A DNA stretch of 64,000 nucleotides from Alkalihalobacillus sp. BA299 (GTDB lineage Bacteria > Bacillota > Bacilli > Bacillales > Bacillaceae_F): assembly GCF_017745675.1 (NCBI RefSeq), contig NZ_JAFLJM010000006.1, positions 124,001-188,000 on the forward strand, in the 5' to 3' direction. The notes under the pieces are model-generated. The model did not search any database and was not told where the DNA came from. It saw nothing but the letters and a program-made list of their open reading frames with translations. Positions within the stretch are counted from its first letter, which is position 1. Each line of letters begins with the position of its first letter. Positions 61,820 through 64,000 of this stretch are shown in pieces. The translations under genes were made by a program, and so were the position numbers.

Positions 61820-63340
61820 TTAAAAGAAGCCTAGTGCATCTTCACTGTAGCTCACGAGCATATTTTTCGTTTGCTGGTAATGGCTGAGCATCATCTTATG
61901 GTTTTCACGTCCGATTCCAGACTTTTTATAACCTCCAAATGCAGCATGAGCTGGGTAAGCATGATAGCAATTCGTCCATACACGGCCCGCTTCAATCTGT
62001 CGACCAAACCGGTACGCTGTGTTAATGTTGCGCGACCAGACACCAGCACCTAAGCCATATAATGTGTCGTTAGCGATAGCAAGTGCTTCTTCTGCATCTT
62101 TAAACGTAGTCACAGCAACAACTGGGCCGAAAATTTCTTCCTGGAAAATACGCATACTGTTATCGCCTTTAAACACGGTTGGCTTTACATAATATCCATT
62201 TTCAAACGTTCCACCGAGTTCATTTCGCTCACCACCGATTAAGCACTCAGCACCTTCTTGCTTCCCAATTTCTAAGTAGGAAAGAATTTTTTCGAGTTGC
62301 TCTTGAGAAGCTTGGGCACCCATCATCGTATCTGTATCCAGTGGATTTCCTGTTTTGATGGCCTCTACGCGTTGCAGAACACGCTCCATAAACGGTTCGT
62401 AGATGGACTCATGAACGAGGGCGCGAGAAGGACATGTACACACCTCGCCTTGGTTTAATGCAAACATGACGAAGCCTTCAATCGCTTTATTAAAAAACGC
62501 ATCATCTTTTTCCATAATATCAGGGAAGAAAATGTTCGGTGATTTACCGCCTAATTCAAGCGTAACAGGAATGATGTTTTCAGAAGCGTATTGCATAATT
62601 AAGCGACCTGTTGTTGTTTCTCCTGTAAACGCGATTTTGGCAATTCGGTCACTTGAAGCGAGTGGTTTTCCTGCTTCGACACCGAAGCCATTTACAATAT
62701 TCACCACGCCTTTAGGAAGCAGGTCTGCAATGAGTTCCATGAGTACCATAATAGAAACAGGGGTTTGCTCAGCTGGCTTTAAAACGACGCAATTTCCAGC
62801 AGCCAGTGCAGGAGCTAGCTTCCATACCGCCATTAAAAGTGGGAAGTTCCACGGAATAATTTGTCCTACAACGCCTAGTGGCTCATGGAAGTGATACGCG
62901 ACCGTGTTGTTGTCAATTTGCGAAAGACTTCCTTCCTGGCTGCGAATAATACCTGCAAAGTAACGGAAGTGATCAATGGCAAGCGGCAAGTCCGCATTTA
63001 AAGTTTCACGAACCGCTTTACCGTTTTCCCATGTCTCAGCAACGGCAAGCATTTCTAAATTTTCTTCCATACGGTCAGCAATTTTATTTAAAATAATTGC
63101 GCGTTCAGCAGGTGACGTCAACCCCCAGCTAGTCTTGGCTACGTGTGCTGCATCAAGAGCAAGCTCAATATCATCAGCCGATGAGCGAGCAACTTCACAA
63201 AAGACTTGCCCAGTTACAGGTGTTTTATTTTCAAAATACTCTCCATTCACGGGAGCCGTCCATTCTCCATTAATATAATTGTCATAACGCTTTTTAAATG
63301 TCACCTTTGCGTTTACTTCCCCAGGATTTGCGTAAATCAT
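61820..63340 (-). CDS. NAD-dependent aldehyde dehydrogenase (ExaC/AldB-like)
   Basis: A 506-aa enzyme: [31 protein letters not shown], the Glu motif [13 protein letters not shown], the catalytic Cys in [14 protein letters not shown], and [10 protein letters not shown]. Close to acetaldehyde dehydrogenases that act behind alcohol dehydrogenases. Start moved to ATG 63340, with GGAGGG upstream; the in-frame 63358 start overlaps that site. It follows a Fe-ADH gene on the same strand, so ethanol or a similar alcohol would be oxidised to the acid. Confidence 0.9.
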   Translation of the reverse strand: MIYANPGEVNAKVTFKKRYDNYINGEWTAPVNGEYFENKTPVTGQVFCEVARSSADDIELALDAAHVAKTSWGLTSPAERAIILNKIADRMEENLEMLAVAETWENGKAVRETLNADLPLAIDHFRYFAGIIRSQEGSLSQIDNNTVAYHFHEPLGVVGQIIPWNFPLLMAVWKLAPALAAGNCVVLKPAEQTPVSIMVLMELIADLLPKGVVNIVNGFGVEAGKPLASSDRIAKIAFTGETTTGRLIMQYASENIIPVTLELGGKSPNIFFPDIMEKDDAFFNKAIEGFVMFALNQGEVCTCPSRALVHESIYEPFMERVLQRVEAIKTGNPLDTDTMMGAQASQEQLEKILSYLEIGKQEGAECLIGGERNELGGTFENGYYVKPTVFKGDNSMRIFQEEIFGPVVAVTTFKDAEEALAIANDTLYGLGAGVWSRNINTAYRFGRQIEAGRVWTNCYHAYPAHAAFGGYKKSGIGRENHKMMLSHYQQTKNMLVSYSEDALGFF

Positions 63341-63472
63341 GTAAATTCCCTCCATCATCTATGAAAAGTAAAGGATGGGAAAATCCCATCCCGATTTGTG
63401 ATTTGTGACCTCATTTACGAATTAACTTTCCTTTTGTATGTGTTCGATGTTCCAATATGTTTAGGATTTCCT

Positions 63473-64000
63473 CTAATAAGAAGAACGAATGATCTCTTGT
63501 ACCTCCTCTAACGTCGCTTTTCGAGGGTTTGTCAGTGCGCACGCATCTCTCATTGCATTTTCAGCAAGTAACGGAATATCTTCTTCTTTTGCCCCTAATT
63601 GCTTAAAGCCTGTTGGAATACCGACATCTTTCGTCAATGTTTCGATTGCAGTAATCGCTTTTTCAGCAGCTTCTCTCGTCGATAAACCGCTTACATTTTC
63701 ACCTAGAGCAACAGCGATATCAACAAAGCGTTCTGGCTTAGCTATTAAGTTAAATCGTTCCACATGCGGTAAAAGAATGGCGTTACAAACCCCGTGAGGC
63801 AAATTATAAATGCCCCCGAATTGGTGAGCGATCGCATGAACGTAGCCAAGCGAGGCATTGTTAAACGCCATTCCTGCTAAAAACTGTGCATACGACATTT
63901 GGTTTCTTGCTTCGATATCTTCGCCATTGGCAACGGCTGCTCGAAGGTTTTTACTAATGATTTTCATTGCTTGTAATGCGCACGCGTCTGTAATTGGCGT
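63473..64000 (-). CDS. Iron-dependent alcohol dehydrogenase, 5' part outside the window
   Basis: The last 175 codons of a Fe-ADH: the frame is open to the window edge (ITDACALQAMKIISK before the internal Met), with NASLGYVHAIAHQFGGIYNL and PHGVCNAILLPHV holding the metal-binding histidines and CALTNPRKATLEEV at the end. The apparent ATG at 63967 is internal. It lies 132 bp upstream of the aldehyde dehydrogenase gene on the same strand and probably shares its transcript. Confidence 0.9.
   Translation of the reverse strand, partial: TPITDACALQAMKIISKNLRAAVANGEDIEARNQMSYAQFLAGMAFNNASLGYVHAIAHQFGGIYNLPHGVCNAILLPHVERFNLIAKPERFVDIAVALGENVSGLSTREAAEKAITAIETLTKDVGIPTGFKQLGAKEEDIPLLAENAMRDACALTNPRKATLEEVQEIIRSSY

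Noticed and set aside
62466..63278. Plus-strand ORFs of 142 and 100 aa
   Set aside because: They are antisense shadows of the aldehyde dehydrogenase gene.
1..64000. CRISPR arrays, tRNA, rRNA and insertion sequences
   Set aside because: No regularly spaced repeats, no RNA gene patterns and no transposase frames were found.

Overview
The window looks like a chromosomal segment of an AT-rich, endospore-forming member of the Bacillaceae. An uninterrupted sporulation sigma factor (sigK), SinR/SinI-type regulators, and an exopolysaccharide operon in the same order as epsA to epsN of Bacillus subtilis all point there. No rRNA, tRNA or CRISPR array was seen. Assignments rest on motifs, length, order and spacing read by eye; no database search was run.

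Layout. 1-3.9 kb: a PLP-dependent Cys/Met enzyme, a short homoserine dehydrogenase without ACT domain, and an aldehyde dehydrogenase. 4-6.8 kb: a regulatory island with a PilZ-like protein, three XRE/SinR-like regulators and two SinI-like antirepressors too short for a routine ORF list. 6.7-35.7 kb: a long eps-type operon (chain length control, BY-kinase, an EAR-type RNA, NDP-sugar enzymes, many glycosyltransferases, EpsG polymerase, EpsL/M/N, pyruvyl transferases, a PglK-like ABC flippase, galE). It carries a remnant of epsE and a decayed glycosyltransferase. 36-41.5 kb: two beta-helix proteins of the pectate-lyase superfamily, one secreted and one built like a phage tail spike. 41.7-51.6 kb: a lasso peptide locus with two cyclase/precursor pairs and one shared set of kinase, RRE protein, leader peptidase, nucleotidyltransferase and ABC exporter. 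51.6-52.6 kb: a 56-aa protein, a VanZ-like membrane protein and a third SinI-like protein. 53.3-57 kb: sigK, a secreted protein with 150-bp tandem repeats, an HtrA protease and a PrsA-like foldase. 57.2-64 kb: alcohol/aldehyde dehydrogenases around a GAF-PAS histidine kinase and a sigma-54-type response regulator.

The main observation is a shared 16-bp palindrome (consensus GTTCTTTATAAAGAAC, matching the SinR half-site GTTCTYT). Thirteen copies were found: before the PilZ/HTH operon, at the sinR-like gene, before the second sinI-like gene, before the 6.4-kb regulator, at the eps promoter (where it fills the -35/-10 spacer), inside the eps leader and operon, and as near-equally spaced pairs (91 and 92 bp) in front of each lasso cyclase gene. 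This suggests that matrix polysaccharide and two lasso peptides are controlled by one SinR/SinI-type switch, with Spo0A-box-like sites before the first sinI-like gene. A biofilm-gated, dual-precursor lasso peptide system is the best candidate here for something not yet described.
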